A DNA stretch of 37,465 bases, from positions 1 to 37,465 of the forward strand of contig JBNKBG010000016.1 in NCBI GenBank assembly GCA_050287105.1, in the 5' to 3' direction. The translations under genes were made by a program, and so were the position numbers. Below, in pieces: positions 7,640 through 15,946 of this stretch; positions within the stretch are counted from its first letter, which is position 1; each line of letters starts with the position of its first letter. Origin of the DNA: JAPHTQ01 sp050287105. Lineage in GTDB: Bacteria > Pseudomonadota > Gammaproteobacteria > Thiohalomonadales > Thiohalomonadaceae. The notes under the pieces are model-generated. The model searched no databases. It had not been told where the DNA came from and saw nothing but the letters and a program-made list of their open reading frames with translations.

Positions 7640-7929
7640 CAACACACTCCTTTTCCGGACATAGTCCGAACGATGAACTTCGCGCTCCATCGATCATATG
7701 CGCGGAACTCATCTTATGCCTGCCATGGACACTTAACAACAAAAAACACCGGGATTTACACATCACCCATAACATTTAGGTGAAGACGACACAGCGTATG
7801 CGTTGCTTAGTTGATCATGATCAAGAACCGCACCGGTATACCTGAAAAGGATATTGTCTCAGCTGCGCTCGCTGTTTTTTTGAGACCACTTCTAAAGTGC
7901 TTCAGAAAAGTGGGAAAAGAAATTTATAG
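7640..7929. other. 290-bp intergenic region with regulatory site and inverted repeats
   Basis: Upstream of the exported-protein run and downstream of the Lpd-like gene. It holds the FNR-type palindrome (7811-7824) and two inverted repeats near the end of the Lpd-like gene: GTCTCA 7856-7861 with TGAGAC 7881-7886, and CCACTT 7886-7891 with AAGTGG 7908-7913. A T-run (7875-7881) lies on plus between these; on minus neither hairpin has a good U-tract, so termination of the Lpd-like transcript here is uncertain. No extra gene was found. Confidence 0.5.
7811..7824. promoter_or_regulatory. Perfect FNR/DNR-type binding palindrome
   Basis: TTGATCATGATCAA is an exact match to the TTGAT-N4-ATCAA consensus of FNR-type CRP-family regulators, and fully palindromic. 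It sits 172 bp before the start codon of the CARDB gene (minus) and 106 bp past the Lpd-like stop, so the exported-protein run is the only reasonable target. No clear -10/-35 pair could be fixed at the usual distance. Confidence 0.6.
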
Positions 7930-9438
7930 TTATGTTCTTTTCTTGCTACGGCGCAGGCGGGAGAGCAGACGCCGCGCCAGATCGCCGAACAGTTCCGTTT
8001 GGGTCGGGTGGGGATGGATGGCATGCGCCACTTGCTCCAGCGTCAGTTCCGCCTCGACCATCATCACCGCTTCGCCGATCAACGCGTCAGTGTGATCCGC
8101 CAGCAAGTGCACACCGATGACGCGGTGGGTTTCTTTGTCGGCAACGATCTTGATCAGGCCGTGGGTCTCACCGCTGATCATGGCGCGGGCATCGACACTC
8201 AGCGGCACCTTCACCTCGGCGGCGTCGATGCCTTGCGCCCTGGCCTGCTCCATGGAGAGACCGACGAAACCGGCCTCGGGACGGGTGAAGATCACCCCGC
8301 AATCTTTCGCTTCGTTATAGGCCATCTCTTCGCCGAGGATCGTCGCGGCAGCGACACGCCCCTGTTGCGCGGCGGTGTGCGCCAACATCAGACCGCCGAT
8401 GACATCGCCCACGGCGAAGATATGCGGCACAGAAGTACGACAGTGCTGGTCAGCCTTGATCACACCGTTCTCTTCAGCCACTCCGGCCTTCGTCAGTTCG
8501 AGAGCAGCCAGTGAGGGGCGCTTACCGGTAGCCATCAGCACATAGTCACATTCAAACTGCTGTTCACCTTCCTCACCGCCTTCATAATTCAACACCATCT
8601 TGCCCGGCTTGCCGTCGATGGATTTGATCGAGGCTGAGGTAACGATGGTCAGGCGCGGGTCACTCATCAATACCGCGGTGAGTTGTTTGGCGATCTCCGA
8701 CTCCACCTCGGCGAGAATGCGCTCCTGTGCCTCCAGCAGCAGCACCTCGCTACCGAAATCCTGAAAGATCTGCGCCATCTCCATACCGATGGCACCGCCA
8801 CCGATAATGCCGAGACGTTTGGGCTGTCTCTCCAGCCCCCAGATGGTGTCGGAAGTAAGCACGCCGCCACTCGCCAGGCCTTCGCGAGCACCCAGAATTC
8901 CAGGTACAAAGGGCGGCGCACCGGTAGCGATCACCGCGCAGCCAAAACTGATCGGCTCGCCAATGCTGCCGTCACCACTTGTGCCACGGGCATGGGGATC
9001 ATCACTGTTACCCGAGGTATCGACGAAAAGGCGATGCTCATTCTCAAAACGGGCAAAACCCTGCATGACCTTCATCTTGATGCCTTTATCGGCCTTAAAG
9101 GCCATCTCGCCACGCTCTTGCAACACCCGGCGACGATGTAACTCCAGTTTGTCCCAGTCGAGTTTTGCAGTGCCGCAACTGACACCCAGCAAATCATCCC
9201 CGGCCCGATCACGAATACGATCTGCCGCCGCACGCCACGCCTTGGAGGGAATGCAGCCGCGCCACAGGCATTCTCCACCGGGCAACGGCGCATCGTTGAT
9301 CATCGCCACCCTGAGGCCATGACCGGCCAGTTCGCGGGCGCAATCCTCACCACCAGGGCCGCCGCCAATCACCACCACATCATAATCCCAGTCACCTGCC
9401 GGGATGTTTTTAACCGCCGGGGAAATTTGTTCTGACAT
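7930..9438 (-). CDS. Dihydrolipoamide-dehydrogenase-like pyridine nucleotide-disulfide oxidoreductase
   Basis: Class I flavoprotein disulfide reductase, 502 residues from the ATG at 9436-9438 (AGGA seven bases upstream; two in-frame ATGs further upstream, at 9480 and 9456, lack an SD). The FAD-binding GGGPGG is at residues 25-30. The redox pair C57/C62 stands in GGECLWRGCIPSK. A second dinucleotide fold (GIIGGGAIGMEMA) near 205-220 binds NAD(P). The interface motif HPHPTQTE at 475-482 carries the catalytic His-Glu dyad of the Lpd group. The C terminus is strongly basic (RLLSRLRRSKKRT). It is not linked here to E1/E2 dehydrogenase or glycine-cleavage genes, so its disulfide substrate is unknown; a lipoyl protein or other thiol is possible. 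It diverges from the NTF2-like gene at 9578. Confidence 0.85.
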   Translation of the reverse strand: MSEQISPAVKNIPAGDWDYDVVVIGGGPGGEDCARELAGHGLRVAMINDAPLPGGECLWRGCIPSKAWRAAADRIRDRAGDDLLGVSCGTAKLDWDKLELHRRRVLQERGEMAFKADKGIKMKVMQGFARFENEHRLFVDTSGNSDDPHARGTSGDGSIGEPISFGCAVIATGAPPFVPGILGAREGLASGGVLTSDTIWGLERQPKRLGIIGGGAIGMEMAQIFQDFGSEVLLLEAQERILAEVESEIAKQLTAVLMSDPRLTIVTSASIKSIDGKPGKMVLNYEGGEEGEQQFECDYVLMATGKRPSLAALELTKAGVAEENGVIKADQHCRTSVPHIFAVGDVIGGLMLAHTAAQQGRVAAATILGEEMAYNEAKDCGVIFTRPEAGFVGLSMEQARAQGIDAAEVKVPLSVDARAMISGETHGLIKIVADKETHRVIGVHLLADHTDALIGEAVMMVEAELTLEQVAHAIHPHPTQTELFGDLARRLLSRLRRSKKRT

Positions 9439-9577
9439 GCTGAATTCCTGAGTCATAAAGCTTTCGGCATTGTGGGCCATATGGATTTGTTTGCAAAGCG
9501 CACGACCCGAGCCGATTGTACTTGCCGCTGACTCCCGTTAATATCCACTCTCTTTGTACGTATTTGCGGATACTAAA

Positions 9578-9973
9578 GTGCCTACCCCCCAAGAAGCCGA
9601 AGTAATTGTCCTGGCCTGGCTGGATGAACTCAGTAAAACTGTGGCTGAGCATGATCTCCCTGCACACATGCAGCTGGTTTCACGTCAGGTGAAAGTGGCC
9701 GGTATACCCAATGCGGGAACGATCGATTATGAAGGCTGGCGTTTGCGGCGTTTTAACGAGTTCAACGGCAAACTGCTGGAGAAACTCGGTTACCAGTTTC
9801 GCGCCATCGTCAAAAGCAAGGACGACCAGATTATTTTCAATGTGCAGGAGACGATGGAGGCCCGCAACGGCCACTCCATCGTCGCAGACAAGGATGTGCT
9901 TCTACAGAAAGAAAAGGATGGTCGCTGGCGGGTACGCTACGAACGCTACGATCAGATCATGCGGCGGCACTAG
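9578..9973 (+). CDS. Small conserved NTF2-like/hypothetical protein
   Basis: 131 residues if translation starts at GTG 9578-9580; a TTG at 9554 would add eight residues, and neither has a good SD. The sequence starts VPTPQEAEVIVLAWLDELSKTV, then has a YEGWRLRRFNEF segment, and ends with alternating strands (DDQIIFNVQETMEARNG ... WRVRYERYDQI) like the sheet of an NTF2/SnoaL-type cone. No signal peptide is seen, so it is probably cytoplasmic. It overlaps the end of the convergent PerM-like gene by 17 bp and shares a short divergent promoter region with the Lpd-like gene. Function unknown. The stop is TAG. Confidence 0.65.
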   Translation: MPTPQEAEVIVLAWLDELSKTVAEHDLPAHMQLVSRQVKVAGIPNAGTIDYEGWRLRRFNEFNGKLLEKLGYQFRAIVKSKDDQIIFNVQETMEARNGHSIVADKDVLLQKEKDGRWRVRYERYDQIMRRH

Positions 9974-11030
9974 ACTCCGCTACCTGTTTTCCCGGCCGTG
10001 GCCAGGCGCTGAGGATGGCGCTGAACAGGGTCGCCAGCGGAATAGCGAAGAATACCCCCCAGAATCCCCATAAGCCTCCAAACACCAGAATCGCCACGAT
10101 GATTGCTACCGGGTGCAGATTGACCACCTCGGAGAAGAGCAGCGGTACCAGTACGTTACCGTCCAGTGCCTGGACGATGCCGTAGGCCACCATCAGCCAG
10201 GCGAAGTCCGCGCCCCAGCCCCACTGGAAGTAAGCCACCAGCGCCACCGGGACGGTCACCGCCGCCGCGCCGATATAGGGCACCACTACGGAAAGACCGA
10301 CCAGTACCGCCAGCAGGATCGAGTATTTCAGATCCAGAAAGAAGAAGACCACGAAGGTTACCACGCCGACGATGAGGATCTCCCAGAACTTGCCACGTAC
10401 ATAGTTACCCAGTTGCTGATCCACCTCGCGCCACACCTGGGAGACCAACTGATGTTCGTTGGGCAGGAACGAGGTCAACCAGCCGGTCAGGCGCACCTTG
10501 TCCTTGAGGAAGAAGAACACCAGCAGCGGTACCAGGATCAGATAGACCAACAGGGTGATCGCGCCGGGAATAGAGGAGAGTGAGATCGACAACAGGCGAT
10601 GTCCCTGTTGCGTCACTTCACGGGAGAGCAGATCAAACAGTTCAGCGATCTGTGCCTCGGAGATAAAGGCGTAGCTCTCCGGCAAACGCATCAATGCCTC
10701 TTGCCCTTTGTGCACATAGTTGGGCAGTTCGCGGGCAAACTCCGCCGCCTGGCCCCACAAAAGCGGCACCACGGCGAAGAGCAGGAACAGCAGGAAGGCG
10801 ATGAAAACCAGATAGACCAACAGGAAGACATGGAAACGCGCATAACCGCGCCGTTCCAGTGCACCGACCAGCCCCTCCAGCAGATAGGCGATGACGATAC
10901 TGGCCAGTGCCGGTGCCAGCATCTTGCCGATGGTGAGGACGATACCGAAGCCGAACAGCAACAACACCGCCAGCAGTACCGCCTGCGGGTCGGAAAAGTA
11001 GCGCTGAAACCAAAGGCGGATAATATCCAT
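9957..11030 (-). CDS. AI-2E transporter/PerM-family membrane protein
   Basis: 357-residue polytopic membrane protein of the AI-2E exporter/PerM family. An N-terminal pair of hydrophobic segments (AVLLAVLLLFGFGIVLTIG and the VFLLVYLVFIAFLLFLLFAV region) is followed by a soluble helical stretch (LPNYVHKGQEALMRLPESY), then by about five more membrane spans with the family's late motifs (VPYIGAAAVTVPVA, GNVLVPLLFSEVVNLHP, FGGLWGFWGVFFAIPLATL). Members act as putative exporters or permeases in the inner membrane; the substrate cannot be told from sequence. Its start codon overlaps the stop of the preceding gene (TAATG), which implies translational coupling with the 123-residue protein. Confidence 0.85.
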   Translation of the reverse strand: MDIIRLWFQRYFSDPQAVLLAVLLLFGFGIVLTIGKMLAPALASIVIAYLLEGLVGALERRGYARFHVFLLVYLVFIAFLLFLLFAVVPLLWGQAAEFARELPNYVHKGQEALMRLPESYAFISEAQIAELFDLLSREVTQQGHRLLSISLSSIPGAITLLVYLILVPLLVFFFLKDKVRLTGWLTSFLPNEHQLVSQVWREVDQQLGNYVRGKFWEILIVGVVTFVVFFFLDLKYSILLAVLVGLSVVVPYIGAAAVTVPVALVAYFQWGWGADFAWLMVAYGIVQALDGNVLVPLLFSEVVNLHPVAIIVAILVFGGLWGFWGVFFAIPLATLFSAILSAWPRPGKQVAESSAAA

Positions 11031-11401
11031 TATCCCTCACCGAGCTGTTGTCGAAATGCATCGAAATCACGCAGGAAGAGGCTCTCCAATTCGTCGATCA
11101 CCTCTTGCGCTGCACGGCCCTGCATCAGATGTTGGGCCATTAGTGCGCTGGCTTCATTCAACATCGTGGAGTGATCCAGCATGGGGTAAGTTTCGCGCAG
11201 ACGTTTCAATGCCGCCACCACACTTTCATCTGCGGGGCGAGGGATCGGCTTCGGCTCCAATACCTGAGGCTTGTCCGGAGCGCTACGTGAGGCGAGAAAT
11301 TCGGCGAAATCAAGCAGGGTCTTGCGCTCCGCCTCAGACAACTGGGCGAAGATCTTCGTCAGGCGCTTTTCCGACTTGTTCTTTTTCTCAGGGATCAACA
11401 T
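11030..11401 (-). CDS. Conserved hypothetical protein coupled to PerM-like gene
   Basis: 123 residues, cytoplasmic and helix-rich, without membrane spans or signal peptide. The N-terminal half (KKNKSEKRLTKIFAQLSEAERKTLLDFAEFLASR) looks like a short amphipathic helical module. A proline-rich linker (EPKPIPRP) then leads to a second helical part (LKRLRETYPMLDHSTMLNEASALMAQHLMQGRAAQEVIDELESLF). It lies between the LysR gene (15 bp away) and the PerM-like gene, with which it overlaps by one base, so the two proteins probably work together or share dosage. I do not recognise a named family. Confidence 0.7.
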   Translation of the reverse strand: MLIPEKKNKSEKRLTKIFAQLSEAERKTLLDFAEFLASRSAPDKPQVLEPKPIPRPADESVVAALKRLRETYPMLDHSTMLNEASALMAQHLMQGRAAQEVIDELESLFLRDFDAFRQQLGEG

Positions 11402-11416
11402 GGAAGAGCCGGAAGA

Positions 11417-12319
11417 TCAGGCAGGATGCTCCTGGCAGTACTGACGGGCAAAGTCGAGTAACTTTTCCATCGCACGCAGACGGAACTTCTGCTTCTGGTG
11501 GACGAAGGAGAAGGGACGCTCCAGCGGCACTTCAAGATTGACCGCCACCAGGGTACCCAGTTTCAGTTCCTTGTCGATGGTGGCACGGGAGAGAATGGAG
11601 ATCCCCATACCTGCCTCAACCGCACCTTTCACCGCCTCGGGACTACCCAGTTCCATCACGATATCGAGGTCCTGCGGATTGCCCCCGGCGTCGGTAACCG
11701 CCTCCAGCATCACCTCGCGGGTACCAGAACCCTCCTCGCGACAAATGTAGGGATGGCGGGTCAGCTCAAGGATCGGCACGTTCTTCATCTTCGCCAGTTC
11801 ATGGCCCGGCGGCACAATCAGCACCATCTGGTCCATGCGGCAGTTCTCCACCACCAGATTCTTGTTACCCACGGGGGCTTCAACCACGCCAAGATCGATA
11901 ACGTTGTTCTCTACCATGGAGACGATACCGTCGGTATTGGCCACCTGCAGGCGGATAGAGACTTCAGGGTACTTGGCCTTGAAATCACCCAGCAGGGCGG
12001 GAAGCATGTACTCGGCAATAGTGGTACTCGCGCCGAGTAGCAGTACGCCGCTAACCTCACCGGTCAGATCGCGTACCGCGTTTTCCATTTCGGAATAGAG
12101 AGAGAAGATGCGGTCGGCGTATTCATAGACCCGTTGCCCCGCGTCGGTCAGGCTGATGCGGTTGTGGGTTCGGTCGAACAGCCGGGTATTGAAGTACTCT
12201 TCAAGCTGACGCACCTGAAAGGTCACAGCGGGCTGGGTCATGTGCAATGACTCCGCCGCCTTGGTAAAACTGAGCAACCGCGCCACGGTGTGGAACACCT
12301 GTAGTCTCCGATCTGCCAT
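11417..12319 (-). CDS. LysR-family transcriptional regulator (CysL/CbbR-like type)
   Basis: 300 residues. The N-terminal winged helix-turn-helix (residues 4-62: FHTVARLLSFTKAAESLHMTQPAVTFQVRQLE, then LFDRTHNRISLTDAG) is a standard LysR DNA-binding domain. Residues about 90-295 form the type-2 periplasmic-binding-like effector domain (LGASTTIAEYMLPALLGDFKAKYP ... EEGSGTREV ... GMGISILSR). The overall sequence resembles the CysL/CbbR branch, which senses sulfur or carbon metabolites, but the effector cannot be named. It is first in a minus-strand run with the 123-residue protein and the PerM-like gene, and may autoregulate from the 94-bp gap upstream; I could not pick out a definite T-N11-A operator. 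Confidence 0.85.
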   Translation of the reverse strand: MADRRLQVFHTVARLLSFTKAAESLHMTQPAVTFQVRQLEEYFNTRLFDRTHNRISLTDAGQRVYEYADRIFSLYSEMENAVRDLTGEVSGVLLLGASTTIAEYMLPALLGDFKAKYPEVSIRLQVANTDGIVSMVENNVIDLGVVEAPVGNKNLVVENCRMDQMVLIVPPGHELAKMKNVPILELTRHPYICREEGSGTREVMLEAVTDAGGNPQDLDIVMELGSPEAVKGAVEAGMGISILSRATIDKELKLGTLVAVNLEVPLERPFSFVHQKQKFRLRAMEKLLDFARQYCQEHPA

Positions 12320-12413
12320 ATCTGCCTCCGACCCTGAGAGAATTCAATCAATTTATGGGGGACAAGCATACTTTATATCGGTGAGTGAGGACAATCTCTG
12401 CAGGCGGGGGAAT

Positions 12414-12758
12414 CTAGTGCAGGGGTGTGGGTGGTTCCTCCGCCTCCTGCTCATGCAGGATGTACTCCCCCAGTTCCAGATGTGAGGCAATCACCCATTC
12501 ACCCAGCAGGGCAATCTGACCAAAACGGCGCTGCTCTCCGTCACCGCTGAATTCAAAACCATAACGCCGCAGCATACCGATTCGTCCATTTGCACCACGC
12601 TGCGGCTTCATACCCTGCAGTGCCACCGTCTCATCCAGCAGTTGCTGTCCGTGTCTTTCACACAGGCGTCGTGCGGCCCTGACTGCCGCCTCTTTCGCCA
12701 CCGTGCCGCTGTACCAGCCCCAGGCGATCAGTCCCAGAGCCAGCAATATCCACTCCAC
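12414..12758 (-). CDS. DUF3301 family protein
   Basis: 114 residues. An N-terminal membrane anchor (WILLALGLIAWGWYSG) is followed by the typical family pattern AVRAARRLCERHGQQLLDETVALQGM, a basic GRIGMLRRYGFEFSGDGEQRR strand, and a closing GQIALLGEWVIASHLELG. These match DUF3301 proteins, which are small gammaproteobacterial inner-membrane-anchored proteins without known function. It lies 31 bp after the GspE-like gene on the same strand, so co-transcription is likely. The C-terminal tail (HEQEAEEPPTPLH) is acidic and proline-containing. Confidence 0.8.
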   Translation of the reverse strand: MEWILLALGLIAWGWYSGTVAKEAAVRAARRLCERHGQQLLDETVALQGMKPQRGANGRIGMLRRYGFEFSGDGEQRRFGQIALLGEWVIASHLELGEYILHEQEAEEPPTPLH

Positions 12759-12789
12759 CGTTAAACCCGTCTGTGCTGAAGTTTAGCCA

Positions 12790-14580
12790 TTACTCCTCCA
12801 GCGCCACCGGGGTCACCCGCACCACCTCTTCGATGGAGGTGATCCCTTCGGCAACCTTTTGCAGGCCGGAGAGACGCAGGGCCTTCATCCCCTCCTTGAG
12901 TGCCTGCCGGCGAATTTCGTGCATGTCGGCACCGCGGGTCACCATACTCTGGATGGTGGGTGAATAGACCATCATTTCGTAGATACCGGTACGCCCGATG
13001 TAACCGGTGTGGCGACACTCGGTACAACCGACCGCCTGGTAAATTTTCTTCGGTTTCTCCGATTTGAAGGGGTGGATCAGCAGTTTCCACTCCTCATCGG
13101 GAAACTCCACCAGTGCTTTGCAATGTGGGCAGAGTCGGCGCACCAGCCGCTGCGCCACGGCCGCCAGTAACACGGAGTTGAGCATGTAGGGTTTCACGCC
13201 GATATCCATCAGGCGGGTCACTGCGGAGGGGGCGTCATTGGTGTGCAGGGTGGAGAAGACCAGATGGCCGGTAAGGGCTGCCTGCACCGCCATCTCAGCC
13301 GCCTCACTGTCACGGATCTCACCGACCATGATGATGTCCGGGTCCTGACGTAACAGGGTGCGGATGCCAGCGGCAAAATCGACGCCGATGGCATGGTGCA
13401 CCTGCATCTGATTGAGCGCGGGATCGACCATCTCGATCGGATCTTCCACGGTGCAGACATTGACCTCGGGAATGGCCAGCCGCTTCAGGGTGGAGTAGAG
13501 AGTGGTGGTCTTACCGGAACCGGTCGGTCCGGTGAGCAGAATGATGCCGTTGGGCTTATGCACCAGCTCATTCCATAGCGCCTCGTCCGCCTGGGAGAAA
13601 CCCATTTCGGCGAAACCTTTGATCAACACCTCCGGATCAAAGATACGCATCACCAGTTTCTCGCCAAAGGCAGTGGGCATGGTGGAGAGACGCAGCTCCA
13701 GCTCCGTTCCATCCGGGGTGCGGGTCTTCATCCGTCCATCCTGGGGACGGCGTTTCTCCGCCACGTCCATCCGCGCCAGTATCTTGATGCGGCTGGATAC
13801 GGCGGCCATTACCGCAGGCGGCAGCTCGTAGACCTGGTGCATGACACCGTCGATGCGAAAACGGATATAGGCCGCGTCACGGCGTGGCTCCAGATGGATG
13901 TCACTGGCGCGCTGGTCAAAGGCGTACTGCAGCAACCAATCGACGATGGAGACCACATGGTGGTCATTAGCATCGAGCTTGCCGCTCTTGCCCAGCTCCA
14001 GAAGCTGCTCCAGGTTCTGGATCCCGCCGGTACGCACCCCCTTCTCCTCCCTGGCGGCAAATACCGATTTTGAGATACTGAAAAATTCCAGGGTGAAGCG
14101 ATCGATTTCATCCGGCGTGGCGAGCACCAGTTTGAACTGTTTGTGCAACAACCTATCGAGCTCATCCTCCCAGTCGGTCCGTAGCGGCTGGCAGGTGGCG
14201 ATGGTCACCACATCACCATTAACCTCCAGCGGGAGTATGGAAAAATTTCGGGCATAGGCCGGTGACATCAGCGCCGTCACCTGTGTGACATTCACCTTCA
14301 GCGGGTTGATGGTGACCACCTCAAGTCCCAGACGACCGGCCAACCAGCGGGTCAAGCCCTCCTGGTTCATATCTTTGCCGCTCGCCTTGGAGGCATCGCG
14401 GTAAAACTCCTCGATCACCTTGAAAGGGTGACGCTTACTCAGGGCAAACTTTTGCAGAGTGACCAGTTGCTGCGCATCATCGGCGGAGATCCGACCATCC
14501 TCCACCAACCAGTCGAGCACCTCCTGCAATCCCAACTCGTGCCCCGGCATTCCTTTTTTCGTCTGACTCGCTTTTGCCAT
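12790..14580 (-). CDS. GspE/PilB-family secretion ATPase (orphan)
   Basis: 596 residues from the ATG at 14578-14580; an ATG at 14623-14625 with GAGGCG upstream would add 15 residues and is a fair alternative. An N-terminal MshEN-type region (residues about 12-160) precedes the ATPase core: Walker A GPTGSGKT 351-358, Asp box VEDPIE 378-383, Walker B DPDIIMVGEIRD 413-424, and a His box with TLHTND at 444-449. A tetracysteine zinc site is formed by C484, C487, C519 and C522. These are the marks of hexameric ATPases that power type II secretion or type IV pilus extension. No pseudopilin, GspF or secretin genes lie nearby, so the machine it drives is elsewhere, or it serves another role such as c-di-GMP-responsive MshE-type motility. 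It is divergent from pyrC. Confidence 0.85.
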   Translation of the reverse strand: MAKASQTKKGMPGHELGLQEVLDWLVEDGRISADDAQQLVTLQKFALSKRHPFKVIEEFYRDASKASGKDMNQEGLTRWLAGRLGLEVVTINPLKVNVTQVTALMSPAYARNFSILPLEVNGDVVTIATCQPLRTDWEDELDRLLHKQFKLVLATPDEIDRFTLEFFSISKSVFAAREEKGVRTGGIQNLEQLLELGKSGKLDANDHHVVSIVDWLLQYAFDQRASDIHLEPRRDAAYIRFRIDGVMHQVYELPPAVMAAVSSRIKILARMDVAEKRRPQDGRMKTRTPDGTELELRLSTMPTAFGEKLVMRIFDPEVLIKGFAEMGFSQADEALWNELVHKPNGIILLTGPTGSGKTTTLYSTLKRLAIPEVNVCTVEDPIEMVDPALNQMQVHHAIGVDFAAGIRTLLRQDPDIIMVGEIRDSEAAEMAVQAALTGHLVFSTLHTNDAPSAVTRLMDIGVKPYMLNSVLLAAVAQRLVRRLCPHCKALVEFPDEEWKLLIHPFKSEKPKKIYQAVGCTECRHTGYIGRTGIYEMMVYSPTIQSMVTRGADMHEIRRQALKEGMKALRLSGLQKVAEGITSIEEVVRVTPVALEE

Positions 14581-14726
14581 ATTTGTCTGCCAATCGCCCT
14601 CTGTCGTTACCCCATGGTAAACCATCTGTCGCCTCAAACAATGTGCATCGGCACAAATTGTGTCCACGCTGTGCTCACCGCTGGCCTGTGGCATAATGCA
14701 GCTTTCCGCTTACTCGGGCTGTCACC

Positions 14727-15758
14727 GTGGATAAAATCACTCTCACCCGCCCCGACGACTGGCATCTGCACCTGCGCGACGGTGAGGCCATGCAGGCCGT
14801 CGTCGGCCACAGCGCCACACGTTTCGGCCGCGCCATCATCATGCCCAACCTGCGGCCGCCAGTGACCACCACCGCACAGGCGCTGGCCTATCGTGAACGC
14901 ATCCTGGCGGCACTCCCCGCCGACAGCCGCTTCCAGCCGCTGATGACCCTCTACCTCACCGACAACACCCCGGCCGAAGAGATCGCCCGCGCCCATGAGA
15001 GTGGCGCAGTACAGGCGGTAAAACTCTACCCCGCCGGGGCGACCACCAACTCCGACTCCGGTCTCACCGATATTCACAAAGCCGAGGCGACCCTGCGCGC
15101 CATGGCCGAATGCGGCATGCCGCTTCTGGTGCATGGCGAGGTCACCGACAGCAGCGTCGACATCTTCGATCGGGAACGGGTCTTTCTGGAGACGGTACTC
15201 GCGCCGCTACTGGAACGCATCCCGGATCTAAAAGTAGTGGCGGAACACATCACCACCGCCGAAATGGCACGCTTCGTCCTCACTGCGGGTAACAACGTCG
15301 GCGCCACCATCACCCCGCAACACCTGCTGCTTAACCGTAACGCCCTGCTAGCCGGAGGCATCCGCCCGCACAACTACTGCCTGCCGGTACTGAAACGCGA
15401 GTCGCACCGCGAAGTGCTGATGGAGATGGCCACTTCCGGCAACCCGAAATTCTTCCTCGGCACCGACAGCGCGCCGCACGCGCAAAGCGCCAAGGAATCC
15501 GCCTGTGGTTGCGCCGGGATCTACTCTGCCCATGCCGCCATCGAACTCTATGCCGAGGCCTTCGATCAGGCTGGGGCGCTGGATAAGCTGGAAGGGTTTG
15601 CCAGTCATCACGGGGCGGACTTCTATGGGCTGCCGCGTAACAGCGACACCATCACCCTGAAACGAGAAGGGTGGCAGGTGCCTGAGAGCTACACCTTCGG
15701 CAACGAAAAACTGGTGCCGATGCGTGCGGGGGAAAAGGTTGGTTGGAAGTTAGTTTGA
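14727..15758 (+). CDS. pyrC: Dihydroorotase (class II, PyrC type)
   Basis: Catalyses reversible cyclisation of carbamoyl-aspartate to dihydroorotate, third step of UMP synthesis, in the cytoplasm. 343 residues, the usual length for the E. coli-like class. All metal and catalytic residues are present: H13 and H15 (HLHLRD), the carboxylated lysine K99 (VKLYPAGATTNSDSG), H136 (VHGEVTD), H174 (VAEHITT) and D247 (GTDSAPH), each offset by three from the E. coli positions. The start codon is GTG. It stands alone, 146 bp from the divergent GspE-like gene. An inverted-repeat element begins only five bases after its stop. Confidence 0.93.
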   Translation: MDKITLTRPDDWHLHLRDGEAMQAVVGHSATRFGRAIIMPNLRPPVTTTAQALAYRERILAALPADSRFQPLMTLYLTDNTPAEEIARAHESGAVQAVKLYPAGATTNSDSGLTDIHKAEATLRAMAECGMPLLVHGEVTDSSVDIFDRERVFLETVLAPLLERIPDLKVVAEHITTAEMARFVLTAGNNVGATITPQHLLLNRNALLAGGIRPHNYCLPVLKRESHREVLMEMATSGNPKFFLGTDSAPHAQSAKESACGCAGIYSAHAAIELYAEAFDQAGALDKLEGFASHHGADFYGLPRNSDTITLKREGWQVPESYTFGNEKLVPMRAGEKVGWKLV

Positions 15759-15762
15759 TATT

Positions 15763-15780
15763 GTCATTCCGGCGAAGGCC
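15763..15780 (+). repeat. Outer inverted repeat, left copy (dRS3-like half palindrome)
   Basis: GTCATTCCGGCGAAGGCC, five bases after the pyrC stop. Its exact reverse complement lies at 17074-17091, next to rdgC, so the two copies bracket the whole 1.33-kb island. Palindromes of the ATTCC...GGAAT kind are common dispersed repeats in proteobacteria. Confidence 0.75.
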
Positions 15781-15786
15781 GCACAG

Positions 15787-15820
15787 AGACTTGCCGCTAC
15801 GCGGTACCCTCGCGCTTCGT
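15787..15820 (-). repeat. Inverted partial copy of the right-hand repeat (pairs with 16746-16781)
   Basis: The 34-nt reverse complement aligns with 16746-16781 with 33 matches, one mismatch and two single-base gaps; similarity continues weakly through a shared GCGGCCTTC. This is a truncated copy of the same dispersed element that is present at fuller length on the right side. Confidence 0.7.
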
Positions 15821-15917
15821 TTACAGGAAAGTTTCATCTGACCCTACTTATTCTGCTCTGCGGCACTCAAAACCACTTCGTTTAACAGAAAGGTTTCATC
15901 TAAAACCACTTGTTTAA
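15815..15917 (+). repeat. Short overlapping direct repeats upstream of the AT-rich gene
   Basis: A 25-nt sequence at 15815-15839 (CTTCGTTTACAGG ... TTTCATCT) recurs with small gaps at 15876-15901. A second unit, AAAACCACTT followed by GTTTAA, occurs at 15869-15885 and 15902-15917, a 33-nt period. The reverse complement of 15868-15883 matches 16609-16624 at 14 of 16 positions. They may be remnants of repeated insertions, or binding sites. Confidence 0.55.
15828..15853 (+). repeat. Inner inverted repeat, left arm (pairs with 16577-16602)
   Basis: 26 nt whose reverse complement matches 16577-16602 at 24 of 26 positions. The right arm starts at the first base after the stop codon of the enclosed gene; the left arm lies 93 bp before its ATG. 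The pair tightly brackets the AT-rich gene. Confidence 0.7.
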
Positions 15918-15946
15918 AACTGTTAATGTGAGAATTAGGATAGATA

